In this document: positions 10,901-21,141 of the stretch, piece after piece | Position numbering within the stretch: the first letter of the stretch is position 1 | Layout: each line of letters opens with the position of its first letter | Source: Choanephora cucurbitarum | Lineage: Eukaryota; Mucoromycota; Mucoromycetes; Mucorales; Choanephoraceae | Length of the DNA stretch: 64,000 nucleotides | Reading direction: 5' to 3' | Assembly: GCA_025331435.1 (NCBI GenBank) | Contig: JAIWNI010000075.1 | Coordinates: forward strand, 62,001-126,000 | Made by a program: the position numbers and the translations under genes | Notes under the pieces: generated by a model | Database searches by the model: none | Told to the model about the DNA's origin: nothing | The model's input: the letters and a program-made list of their open reading frames with translations, nothing else

Positions 10901-13900
10901 TTAACTTTGAATACCTTCTATAGACCCTGTCGTTCGTGAAGGTACTCGAGCTGTAATAGCTTCATCAATTGTATCTAAACTACGTACACTTCGCCAATCG
11001 GCTATTGTCGAAACAACCGAGATACGGTTCTTCCATTTATCAAAATTGCGTTGCTTATAGTTTCTTTCTTCTTCATCGTCATCCATCATATCATCCATCA
11101 GCCAATCTTGTTTGGCAATCATGGCAGCCGCTGCTGCAGCTGCTGCAGAGGTTGGATTGGAACCCAACATGGCAGCCTCTCTTTGTTCTTGGTATCGAAT
11201 GAATCCAATCTCGTTGTAGTTCGTAGCATGGCGCACAAGAATCACAGCAGCCAGTTCCTTACAAAACTCTTGCAAGACAATATATGAATTGACAAAGTTG
11301 GTCAGCTTGGCAAATGGATTGGTCATGGTCACAGGTGTGGCATTGACACGCTGTGGATTTTGAAAGAAAGAAGAGGAAGGCGAGCCAGATCCGTTGGGCG
11401 AGACAACACCACCGCCAACACCCATGTCCCGTGTGATACGAAGCGATGGCAATAAGCCGGCTGATTTGGTACCTGCAGGGGATGTGGGGCTACGCGGTGA
11501 AGAGGGTATCATTGTGGAATGAGAGGTCTTGTTGAACATCAGTTTTGAAATTTGATTTTGGTTTTTTTCAGTGGGTGAGATAGGGGATCGATTGCCTCCG
11601 GTCGTACTACTGCTGCTACTGTTGCTACTACGACTACTTTGGTTGGTCTGTTGAAGGTTGGTGGTGATCGGTGGTGGCGGTGCTACTGCTGTCTTTGAAG
11701 AGGAAGCAGGTTGATGGCTGATGATCAGGTTATGCAGATTTTCACGTCTTGCTTGTGTGCGTTGATGAAGATCAGATATATAAGCATTGGAAATAGCATT
11801 CTGAGAGGGATTGACTGTACTGCTGCCAGGCAAGATACCTCGCTTCTTGGCGATCGAGATACGCGTTTCAAAGTTGGGTACCAATTGAGCACGCTTCAGT
11901 GCCTCAAATGTGACTTGTTCCAGCAAGGCATACAAGCTACGTCGGTTGCTTTTGCCTGTAGGTAAAGCCCAGACACCACCATACAGTGCACCATCTACAC
12001 CGACACGAACGGCACGCCAGTCACAGATGACACCGTCCATGCGTTTGTCTACGACACCTGCAATCTTTTGCAGAATACTGGTAATCAACAAGTTTTGTTC
12101 CATAGGTAATTCGAGCATTTTGTAGAACTGATCAAAGATACGGCTCAAGAACAATCCTTCATACACTTCCTGCTTTTTAGGCGTTGTTCCGCTCAAGATG
12201 CTGGCCTGGTCGCCTGTGGTCGTGCCATTGGTCATGATGGCATCTTGTGTTCCCATGGTAGCTTCTGTCATGGCATCCTTGTGGTTGGATGATCGCCTAG
12301 GACGACCTTGACGATCCTCTGCCTCGCGTTCGAAATCCTTGCGTGTCTTGACGGGAGGATAAGGGACTTGCCAGAAATTCTTGGCGAGCAAAGCATAATG
12401 AAATCTTTCTTGTGCTTCATGGAAATAATCGTCATAACTGTTGCCGGGCACAACAGCATAAGGGTTGTTTTCCTTTTCTTCTGCTGCTTGGATAACGGAA
12501 GACAAGGGAGGTGATTTCATTCGTTCCAGTTCATCTTCCAAGGGCAACAAGGACAACACTCTGTTGTTTACAATCGATTTAGAGTCTGTTTGTTGATCAT
12601 TCAAAAGACTTACCTTTCCACAAGCCAACGCACTTTTTCTGTCTTGATGTCCTTTTTTGCTGATGTTTCTTTTTCGCCTACGGACACAGGACTCTCTTCT
12701 GTCTTGGCGTCATCTACTGTATTGACACTGCCACGATCGTCAATGGCCTTTGAGCCGAGCGAAGAGGTATCGGTTGCATCTCCTAAATCATCCTCAATGT
12801 AGTCTCCTTCAGGCGAGATATCAAGATAGTTACGAAGCACAAGATTGTAAATGGCAAACTGATTGTATGTCTCTAGAATCGTATCAAACAGTCGAAGTGA
12901 AGCCAAGGCAAGATCGTGATTGTCAGCATCAATACGATTGATCAACAACAGACGCAACGTCAATCCTTCATCCAGATCGCTACGTCTTTTGGTCATGGAG
13001 TCTTCATCCATGGGCCTTGTATCATCGTCACTGTTGGTATGAATCGACAGTGTGTCCTCTTCCCGATCATCATCAATCAGATCCATGATGGGTATATCTG
13101 CCTTAGATTCAGGCTCGATGTCTTTACCGATACCACTGTCTTCACCCAACAAGACGACCAAGAAGACATGAAGCAAGCGTTGGTCTGTCAAGGATCGGAT
13201 CATCTCTGTCGTATAGGCCGTGGCAGCTGTCGCAATTTCGGCCGAGGGTGAGCTGAGGGCCGTACAGATGACGGGATGCCAAAAGCTTGTGGTGAGTTGT
13301 GCCATCAATGCTGTCATCAATCGTTTTTCAGCCACACGCGCCACATCGTTCAGGTACTCCCAAAAGCTATAGAATTCATCCACCACGCGCTCACCTTCCT
13401 GAATGGATTCGAGTGTGCGTACAAAGTTGATATCGAACGGACTTCGCTTTCTGCGCTTCTTTTTGAAACTACTCTGTGCGTTCACGGTGATGATCAGACT
13501 GTTGTTGGTGATCATGGCTGGTATTGAAAATCGAATATGACGACGAGAAGGTCTGACGGATGTGATACGGTTGTTGTTTGAAATAGCAAATGCACCTACA
13601 TTTTTTGGTAAATTGGCGAAAAACAAAGCTAACCGTTCAGCCTAGTACAAGATAAATCAGTGAAAATAAAAGAGAAAAAAGAAAGTGTGCTTACAATGAC
13701 TTCACATAGGTTGGAATATTCAACAATATAACACACATATTCTGGATCATCTTCTAATAATCTCAAAGCGAATAAAATGGCTTCTCTAGCAATTTCACCT
13801 GTTTCACCTGGTATGTTCATAAAATCAATAAGAGCTTGAAACATATCGAAGCGTGGCTAACATTGTTTTGAGTCAAGTGATATGTTCTCTTGTTTAGCAA

Positions 13901-14776
13901 CACTTACAATCAAGAATCGATCCCAAGCAATCTTCTCTTCATCACTCTCTCGGCGACGATGGAGTGTTTTACCATCTTTTGAACACCGCCATACATTTTC
14001 ACCACGGGAACGACACCAGCCTCTTTCGAAAAAGAGATCCATGAGAGCAGCATTCGCACCTTTGAAATGAGCAAATATCCCATGCATCAACTTGACCAGC
14101 TCTAACGAAAGTTCGGAAATAGCAGCAAGGCGCTCTTCCGAACAAGCTTCGGCATCCGTAGCCAATTCATCATAATGGCGACTGATCAAACGGTGTGAGG
14201 AGGTGATCAATTTTTGGAGCGGAACATGAACTGCTCTTTCCGGTAACAATTGAGCATGAACGTTGGTTACCAAGCTACAGAAGAACCGTAAACAATGCAC
14301 TCGCATACCATAAGGTGTCTAATAGCCCCATCTCTTTTTTTTTAGTGTATCGTTTCCATATATATATATGTTTTTAGAGATAATTACATCCACTTTAGCA
14401 AACTCGGCTAGTTCTTCCAACACACGTTTTTGTAACAGATATTCAAGACAAGGTCCAGTTTCCAAACTGCCTGTGGCTCGTTGATATTCGACTTCTTCGG
14501 CTTGGATCAATTTCACAATGTTTTGTAAGCTACAGGGGATGGGTGTCAAGTCAACCGCATCCTTTAAGGGATCTGTATCATTGTTTTTTTTCGTATCAGG
14601 CTATTTCACACACACACACACACACACACTTGCTCTCATAATAAAAAGGAAAGATGGACTGTACCTGCAGCTGTTTCATAGTATTTTTGAATATTTGTCC
14701 ATGCTTCTGTCAATAGTTCAAGTTTTGTCTTGACAACGTTTCTTCCAGACAGTAATTTAGAAAGAAACATCGACAT
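10901..14776 (-). CDS. FHF complex subunit HOOK-interacting protein (FHIP, RAI16-like)
   Basis: I read six exons: 14776-14665, 14572-14388, 14318-13908, 13856-13695, 13641-12614 and 12560-10901, giving 1185 residues. Family phrases are clear: LTEAWTNIQKYYETA at the N-terminus, DTPYGMRVHCLRFFCSLV, FALRLLEDDPEYVCYIVEYS, ERLALFFANLP, and the C-terminal FVNSYIVLQEFCKELAAVIL. FHIP joins FTS and Hook in the complex that links early endosomes to dynein; that role is known from other fungi and animals. Ser/Asn-rich and proline-rich linkers, a GGG stretch and an eight-alanine run (near 11130) are inserted before and after the conserved C-terminal block, making it longer than animal FHIPs. A second ATG lies two codons inside the chosen start. 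Confidence 0.85.
14607..14629. repeat. CA dinucleotide microsatellite in a FHIP intron
   Basis: A run of about eleven CA units lies inside the first intron of the FHIP gene (14664-14573). Confidence 0.9.
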
Positions 14777-14831
14777 GGTGCGATGGGCAAATTAAAAGAA
14801 GAAAGGGGAGAAAAACAATAAAGAAGGATGA

Positions 14832-14853
14832 TACGGTCCCAAATGACGGATTT
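14832..14853 (+). repeat. Left arm of a 22-base inverted repeat
   Basis: TACGGTCCCAAATGACGGAT and two further T bases at 14832-14853 match the reverse complement of 17688-17709 at 21 of 22 positions. Both arms are bounded by TA, as expected for Tc1/mariner- or pogo-type insertions, but this is inference. Confidence 0.65.
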
Positions 14854-14996
14854 TAAAAATTTATGGCGGTTTCCAAAAATGGCGAAGTTGGCGAAGACAG
14901 AACACCACCTAGTGTTCATTTTTCCCTTGATAAATTATATAAAAAAATTGGTGCGGTTCTAAAAAAAAGTAGTATATGATTTATCAAAGTTTTTTA

Positions 14997-15117
14997 AAAC
15001 AGTGCTTAAATTTTTATAACCACGCTTATTTTTTTTAAAACAGTGCTTAAATTGCATTTTACCTGCTTACCGTCTGCTTTTTGAGGATGTGGTTAATGGC
15101 TCTCTAACCACGCTTTT
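14997..15117. repeat. Short dispersed repeat cluster (ACAGTGCTTA / TAACCACGCTT)
   Basis: TTTAAAACAGTGCTTAAATT occurs at about 14993-15012 and again at 15034-15053. ATAACCACGCTT follows the first copy at about 15017 and a related TAACCACGCTT lies at about 15105. The reverse complement of ACAGTGCTTA also lies at 17708-17717, beside the far inverted-repeat arm, so the motifs probably belong to one element family. Confidence 0.6.
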
Positions 15118-15684
15118 ATTCTCAAATAAAAAAAAAAAAGGTTTGTGCTATTTCTAAGCCAAGTCAATTTTTCAATCCCATTTAAAACGAGTAACCCACC
15201 ACATCCTCTGTCTTCCTTTCGCCAACTTGGCCATTGTGGGAAGCTTTTGCTGAACAGCTTTACTCCTTTTTTTTTTCTCTGCACTCCAAAATGATCGTGT
15301 AATATTCTTTATCAAAACTGATACCCACAAAAGCAGTTTTCTAAATACAAGCGAAACAATAAATCTGGCAATTACAATGGATTTTCACGATCTGATTTAT
15401 ATGATGAGGTGAAGATGGATTTTTGTAAAGGTTATACATATATATTTATGATGACAATAGCCTATTAAACTGTTTAGATTGAGGTCTTCGCATAGTCTGT
15501 ATAAACCATGTAGTGTGAAGATCAAACCCTTTCTCACAGAAGATGTCCGCATTTGGATAACAAAGATAGTCATGGATTTAGTGATCTGATCGTCAAGGCT
15601 TGAGAAGCAAAGACCCTAAGATTTTCCATTAGTCTAAAAGAGTAATAAGGAATGCTTCTTAGTGACAAATACCTTTACTCAACC

Positions 15685-16703
15685 TCAAGTAAATGCTTCA
15701 AGTTGAACCATCTTGTAGATTGATTCGTGCTCAATTGTCATCATGTAAAAAGAGTAGTCGTAACCTAAAACGCATGCTTAGTATAATATGTATCTCTTTC
15801 TTTGTCTCACATACCATCTATCAAGAGGCCAACAACATGTGGCGACTTCATACCACTTTGAATAAGTTTATCAAGCATAGACTTCAGTGTGAAGCCTAGC
15901 TTGATAAAGTCATTGCTATTTCTGTTGCGCAGAGGTGCTTTGACTTCAACCACAAACGTTTCAAGCTGTCTGTCTTCTTCGTCTTCAGGTGTGTAATCAG
16001 GCTTTAAAATGCAACTGGAAAGCTTCTTATTTCACCATTCATACTGAAGGATGCCTTGGTCACCATCACTAAGGATAACATCCAACACATCCGCAAACTG
16101 GTTTTTGACGAAGGTGTCTTCCATGGCATTTTCTCTCTTTCGAGTATGGTGCTTTGGCAGACTATGTACAAAAAAAAAAGGTAAGCAGGAGTGTTTTCAT
16201 ACCTTTTTGCAGTTTAACTTACAGAGAAGACAAAATAAGAGCAGCCAACAACAAGTCATCCTTGTTTTTAGCTTCTTCTGAATTAAGCAAAGACACCAAA
16301 TGAATACGCAAATTCTTCTTGTTTTCATCCTTACATATCTAAGTAGCAAAACAAAAAGTTAGTTAGCAAAAAGAAAACTAGAAGCAGAGAGGGGCTGGTT
16401 ATTACGTCTTTTAGTTCTGAAAGCCAAGTGTCAACAATTGATGGAAGCTTGTACATATGCTTCTTGAAATCAACTGACTTCAGCAATTCAACCTGTTCGG
16501 CTTGCTTTAGGAAGCTTGTGACAAAGGAAGATTCGTTTTTAGAAAAGAAAAAAACATTGGCTAAAGCACTAAAAGTATCCATGTAAGATGATTGAGATAA
16601 AGTATAGTTCTCTTTAAAGAGAGAGATATATATCGAAAGTTTCACCCCAAAATTTTCGATATACTTGTTCCTTTTTGACTTACAGGTATTCAATTGGCTT
16701 CAT
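15685..16703 (-). pseudogene. Broken member of a repeat-like fungal family with an E-x-K (nuclease-like) motif
   Basis: Reading from an ATG at 16703, exons join as MKPIEYL, then ALANVFFFSKNESSF... WLSELKD, then ICKDENKKNLRIHLVSLL, then LPKHHTRKRENAMEDTFV. After ILQYEW the frame meets TGA at 16034-16032 and then continues in the same frame as NKKLSSCILKPDYTPEDEE, FVVEVKAPLRN, LIQSGMKSPHVVGLLIDG and, after one more intron, YDYSFYMMTIEHESIYKM. The single in-frame stop with good protein on both sides indicates a recent inactivation. FVVEVKAP followed by 'VxGLLxxG' resembles a multicopy mucoralean family I recall. A PD-(D/E)xK nuclease fold is my inference from the E-V-K motif. The 5' and 3' ends are approximate. 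Confidence 0.6.
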
Positions 16704-17332
16704 CTTTTCGTCTTTGTTGTACCTGTTGATACACTAGGCTTTGATCGCCATCAATCTGTTCGATACATCCAACCACCAAAAGCATAGGGACGAGTTTTTA
16801 GAACCTCTTTTTCTTTTAAAAAAAAAAGATTTACTCTTTTATCGCATTTTAACTCAATGTTGAGTGGAGGGTATAAGAGATAGAAAGGGAGTGATACCCA
16901 CAGACTTGGAGGCGGTGGAAAGGTGGAAATTTAAGGAATTGCTCTCTGTAGCATCTTCTGCTTTTCTCTATTTGAATCTGCTTAGTTGTCTTAACATGCT
17001 GTTTCTCAGTTTAAAGATTGTCTTCTGGCTTCTTAAAGAGCTTGGAGCTTCATTCTATTGAACGCGTAAATTATCTATATCAAAATTGAGCCAGTTTTTG
17101 ACCTACGTTGCTCCATATTCTATTGTTTTCTTCGTCGTTCTTGGAATGCTGTAACAATGTTAGTGCATTCTGACTTAAATGATATCAAAAAAGCTCAAAT
17201 CAAGCTGCCGTTGCGGTGACCTTCGCTACGCTATGATGAATTTTATCGGCCTTCATTAGGGTTGACCCACTTCGCTGTTGAAACCGACTTCCACTTCGCA
17301 GTGAGCTGTTTTGGCTAATCCGAATAGCATGA

Positions 17333-17353
17333 GAATGTGGGGACCCCCCATTC
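17333..17353. repeat. Short perfect inverted repeat (hairpin)
   Basis: GAATG-T-GGGG-AC-CCCC-C-CATTC: two nested arms of nine paired bases around a tiny loop, at the edge of the GC-richer block. Confidence 0.6.
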
Positions 17354-17430
17354 ATATTATTTTGGATCTTCTCCACAGTGTAAAATAGTTGACAATCATT
17401 TCATTCACTTAGATCAGTCAAGTTTCGAAG

Positions 17431-17655
17431 ATGAAGTTCCTCTCCTTCTTCGATAACGTTGTTCAAGGCCTCTGCACCGTCTTCCGTAGTTATTCCGCCC
17501 TGACCGTTCTCAATAAAAAATGTATGCGTGCTGCTCATTTGAAAATGTTTAAAGTAAAAGAAACGTGTTTTAGAATGTGGAAGTCTGCCATTTGGTTTTT
17601 GACAATAAACTATTTGAATTTCATTATGCGCTTACAACATCTTGAAAACCGCTGA
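17431..17655 (+). CDS. Possible small protein of unknown function
   Basis: An ATG-initiated frame of 74 residues starting MKFLSFFDNVVQGLCTVF. The first 28 codons use C-ending codons (TTC, CTC, GCC, ACC) like the highly expressed pyruvate kinase gene of this window, while the rest is AT-rich and less gene-like. It could be a true short gene, a first exon whose partner I cannot find, or a captured fragment inside the inverted-repeat-bounded region. No domain was recognised. Confidence 0.25.
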   Translation: MKFLSFFDNVVQGLCTVFRSYSALTVLNKKCMRAAHLKMFKVKETCFRMWKSAIWFLTINYLNFIMRLQHLENR

Positions 17656-17687
17656 TGGGATAATTTTTTTATGCCAAATGATGTCTG

Positions 17688-17709
17688 AAATCCGCCATTT
17701 GGGACCGTA
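17688..17709 (-). repeat. Right arm of a 22-base inverted repeat
   Basis: Its reverse complement matches 14832-14853 at 21 of 22 positions. It is followed by AGCACTGTACC, the complement of the ACAGTGCT motif also repeated near 15000. Confidence 0.65.
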
Positions 17710-19051
17710 AGCACTGTACCAAATGAATCAAGCAAAAAAAAAAGTATGTATATAAGGGAGAAAGTTTCCTGTGTAGGCTGGATCAAACAGGAAGAGAAGA
17801 ACTCAAAGTCAAAAGAGACTATTAGGAGAAACAGTTTTGAGTTACAAGATCAAATGAAAAGTAGGACTTTAACGAAGCTTACTGAGTTGGGCGGGTTCAT
17901 AAAAGATGTCCATTCACTCCTGTTGGACTATCCCAAGTGAGCTATAGAGGTGAAAAATTCGTTAGGATGTCTGTTTTCTTTCTTTATGATTCAAACTGCA
18001 AAAGAAAAGTCTTTGCCTATTAAAGTTTAATTGACTGTCATGTCCCTTACCTACAATCACGAATGGAATTCACTAATCAGACTAATGAATTCTATTCTCT
18101 CTCTCTTTCTCTTTTGTGCCTTTGTTTCCCGAGAGTGTTTTGGAATTCTGAAGCACCTTTTGAGGATCTTGATTCATTCCCTTTAAACATGTTCTGTAGA
18201 AAGGAAAGCCTTATTGTTTAATAAGGCGAGCAATTGTGTCTTGCTGCCTGACATTATCAAGCCAATAAGCAAAATGGAATTCTTTAGAGTAATATGCTAC
18301 AAAAAGCAACGCTGCTTTGGGTTTGAACTGTAAATTACAAAGACAATCTAACTTTTTGTGTGAAAGAACGCTCTTTAGCAATAGTCTTGATCCTAATGCT
18401 TTATCTGCCTTATTATGTACATTAAGGACAGTAACCAACCTTGTTCATACAACCGAAATTGTCCGATTTTTCTTAAAAAAAAAAAGAGAGAATATGATCT
18501 CAAGACACTAAGGAACAAGGTTATCGTCTGAACTCCCTTTTATCCCTATTTCTTATATATCTATTTTTTGTTTATGGTTGAGTCATTTGATAAGCTTCTT
18601 ATTTTTTTTTGCTTTTGACCTATTTGTACTCTTTAAAACTATTATCCAAAAAAAAAAATAAGTATACACTCATCTATTGAATGATGATAAAGGGTTGAAC
18701 AAACAGTGTAGAATGACTACGCAAACACGTTTCAGGTTTTAAACACAAAGAGTGAAAACAAAAAAAAACGAGGAGAATACCAAAAAGAAAAAAAAAGAAT
18801 GTTGGTCTCGATTGACGAAGGATCAACAATGAACTTTCGATTGTTTTGTCAATTATGCACTTATTTCTTTAGTTGTCATGTTTAAGCTTCATGTATAGAC
18901 ATTGTATCTATCTCTTCTTTAAATGAAAGCTACTTTTGATTCAATAATGAGACTATATGAAATGGCCTAGAAGAGGCAAAAGACAAAAAGAGAACAGAGC
19001 CCTTTTTTTTTCAAACGTTATACTTACTCCTATTTTTACTCTCGCTCATCT

Positions 19052-19073
19052 ACTCTCTCTCTCTCTCTCTCTT
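19052..19073. repeat. CT dinucleotide microsatellite
   Basis: A CT run of about 22 bases, followed by further CT-rich tracts to 19140, upstream of the coiled-coil gene. Confidence 0.9.
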
Positions 19074-19513
19074 TGTAAACCTTCTTCTTGGTCTTAGTCT
19101 TTTTTTTTTCTTCTTTTCCCTTTTTTCTCTCTCTCTCTCTTTTTTCTATAGAGTGGGGGTTTATATTTCTTGAATTGATAAATGAAACAACCCATGTTAA
19201 TGAGGTGAATAAATACTTTGGTGAAATTAGGTGAACTACCAATGACTCATGTTTTCACTCCAGTAGCTCAAATAGTGTTAGCAGTAGTGATAGTAGTGGT
19301 AAAACATGCAATCTTTTTCATTGCCATTTTGTGTATTCACTTGTCTTCTAGAGCCTAAAGAAATAAAGAACAGTCTACTTTTATCCAGACTACCTGCTTC
19401 ACCTCTACTGCACCAGGTAATCGATAGATTGATATCTCCTCCTCAAGATAGTATTAATAAGAAAGAGGGGGTCGAAAACCAATTTGACTTATTTATAGAG
19501 ACAAACTCCTCTT

Positions 19514-20008
19514 ATGCCTCCAAGGCCTATCGCCAGTACTTCACTTGATCATTTATGGTCTAAACAGGAAAAACTAGAGACGTTGGAACTAAGGTTGTTT
19601 GCACTGGAAGATTCAGAGAGACGATTTGAACATCGGCTTCAGTTACTTGAACAGCCAGAAGAAAAGGACGATGATTACATGCAACTCTACATCACACTGT
19701 TGGACCAATACAATGCATTAAAGGCAGATTATAAACAAAAGGAAGAAGGTTATCAACAACAGATCGATCAATTGACACTTGAACTGGAGAGAAGCAAAAA
19801 GAAAGAAGAAGAAGAAGAGGAAGCATACTATAGAGAAGAAGATGGTTATCTCATGTTTGACTCCACCAGTATCAGTGGTGAAATTACACATTATAGAGTC
19901 AAGATACCTGACATTCCATCACCTCATTTTCATTTTCAATCATCTCACTTACATATGACCTTAAGTAAAGGTTTAAATCCAAATGCACCAGAATGGAAAA
20001 GAAAGTAG
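19514..20008 (+). CDS. Coiled-coil protein with a C-terminal PAM2-like motif
   Basis: A single exon of 164 residues. Residues about 10-120 form a charged coiled coil rich in Glu, Leu, Gln and Lys (LETLELRLFALEDSERRFEHR; LTLELERSKKKEEEEEE). The C-terminus reads LSKGLNPNAPEWKRK. LNPNAxEW matches the PAM2 motif (LNxxAxEF), specifically the tryptophan-bearing 'PAM2w' form known from LARP4, which binds the MLLE domain of poly(A)-binding protein. A role in mRNA regulation is therefore plausible but inferred. No enzymatic domain is seen. The start at 19514 is the first ATG of the frame. It converges with the CS-domain gene, with stops 70 bases apart. Confidence 0.65.
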   Translation: MPPRPIASTSLDHLWSKQEKLETLELRLFALEDSERRFEHRLQLLEQPEEKDDDYMQLYITLLDQYNALKADYKQKEEGYQQQIDQLTLELERSKKKEEEEEEAYYREEDGYLMFDSTSISGEITHYRVKIPDIPSPHFHFQSSHLHMTLSKGLNPNAPEWKRK

Positions 20009-20078
20009 AATTCAGAATCTATTTATTTTATTTTATTTTTATTGAGAAATAAATCGGTCCGTAAAGCCCGTAATAAAC

Positions 20079-20664
20079 TTATTCAAGACCAGTCTTTTCA
20101 CCATGACCATTGATGATCGTCTCAAAATCCACTGTGTCATGAAATGTGGGCGATAGTGAAGGTGATGATCGATAGCTGATTTCAATTGACAGGTTAGCTT
20201 CAGACAGATACCGCTGCAGTTCTTCATCTGTCTGTCGCATAAGTAAGTGTGGCCAGAGTGACGGCTGTTCTTTTATCAGTCTAAGTGTGATTATAGAATC
20301 GATCAGGCCTGAATTGGCTATGTGTTCTATGTCATTCTAACCAAGAGATCAGTATACATATTGAGCGATTGAGAGACGGTGCATACCTCATTCACATGAA
20401 TAGGGCCAAAGAGTGGTAAGGTCATTGATTTCAGTTTATTGGATAGTTTTAGACATCGTTGAGATAGACTTATTTCTACATGTTGCTAATAAGAGAGATA
20501 TATATAAGTTGATGTATTCTATAGCTTGATATCACACTAGCACTCACTCTCTGTATTTGTAGTGTGATTGAATCGAGTGTCTGTGTCCAGAGAATGGTGG
20601 AGGGTATATGCAGTGTGGGTTCCATGGTATGAAGATGTAATTGTGTATTGGATTTGACTAACAT
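20079..20664 (-). CDS. Small CS-domain (NudC/p23-like) protein
   Basis: Three exons, 20664-20548, 20485-20387 and 20336-20079, encode 157 residues; introns are 62 and 50 bases. The fold signature is a CS domain: ILWTQTLDSITLQI (first strands with the conserved W-T-Q), VEISLSQRCLKL, then LPLFGPIHVNE, and LRLIKEQPSLWPHLL in the position of the family's 'L-x-K-x-x-x-x-W-W' strand. CS-domain proteins such as NudC and p23 act as co-chaperones. The C-terminal 50 residues have no match I know. Sequence divergence is high, so subfamily is not assigned. Confidence 0.55.
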
Positions 20665-21141
20665 TGAATATGTGTGTGTGTATTAGATAAAGATAAAGAA
20701 AAGAAAGAAAGAAAGTTGAGACAAAGAGAGAGAGAGAATTTAAAGTAGATCTGATTGCCTACTGTCATTTAGGTAAGGCCATTGCTTTATTTTATTTTTT
20801 TATAACTCCTTCGGCAACTATCTTTTAATGTACTGTTTCGGCCCGTCACTGGAGTTGATCGCCTGTTTCGGAAAGTGGTACACATAAGCAACAATCTGTC
20901 CAAAAGAGAAAATCGTAATTTTCGGGACAAAACTACATTTTTAGAGAAAAAAAATAAACGCTTCTTTTTTTTTTATTTGGATTTTCTAAATAAGATGCAA
21001 GAAAGAGAGAGTGAGAGAGAAAATATATAGGATAGACAGAAAGAGAAAGAAATAGATGTGTGTGTATGTATATATGTATGTGTATATATATATATGTGTT
21101 TTTAAAAGGATCAATTGGTGAATAAAACAAGAAGGGACAGC
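20665..21141. other. Intergenic, simple-sequence rich
   Basis: About 480 bases holding AG-rich and TG/TA-rich simple sequence (20676-20740 and 21057-21110). It lies between the CS-domain promoter and the 3' end of topoisomerase I. Confidence 0.6.

Larger units (their letters stand above)
14777..15684. other. Repeat-rich intergenic region
   Basis: About 0.9 kb between FHIP and the broken nuclease-like gene. It begins with one arm of a long-range inverted repeat (14832-14853) and contains repeated ACAGTGCTTAAAT and TAACCACGCTT units (14999-15117). No coding exon is supported. Confidence 0.6.
16704..19513. other. Intergenic region with repeats and one doubtful small frame
   Basis: About 2.8 kb without a firm gene. 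It contains a GC-richer block with CTTCGC motifs (17205-17320), a perfect small hairpin (17333-17353), a possible small gene (17431-17655), the right arm of the long-range inverted repeat (17688-17709), and CT-rich tracts before the coiled-coil gene (19052-19140). Confidence 0.55.
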
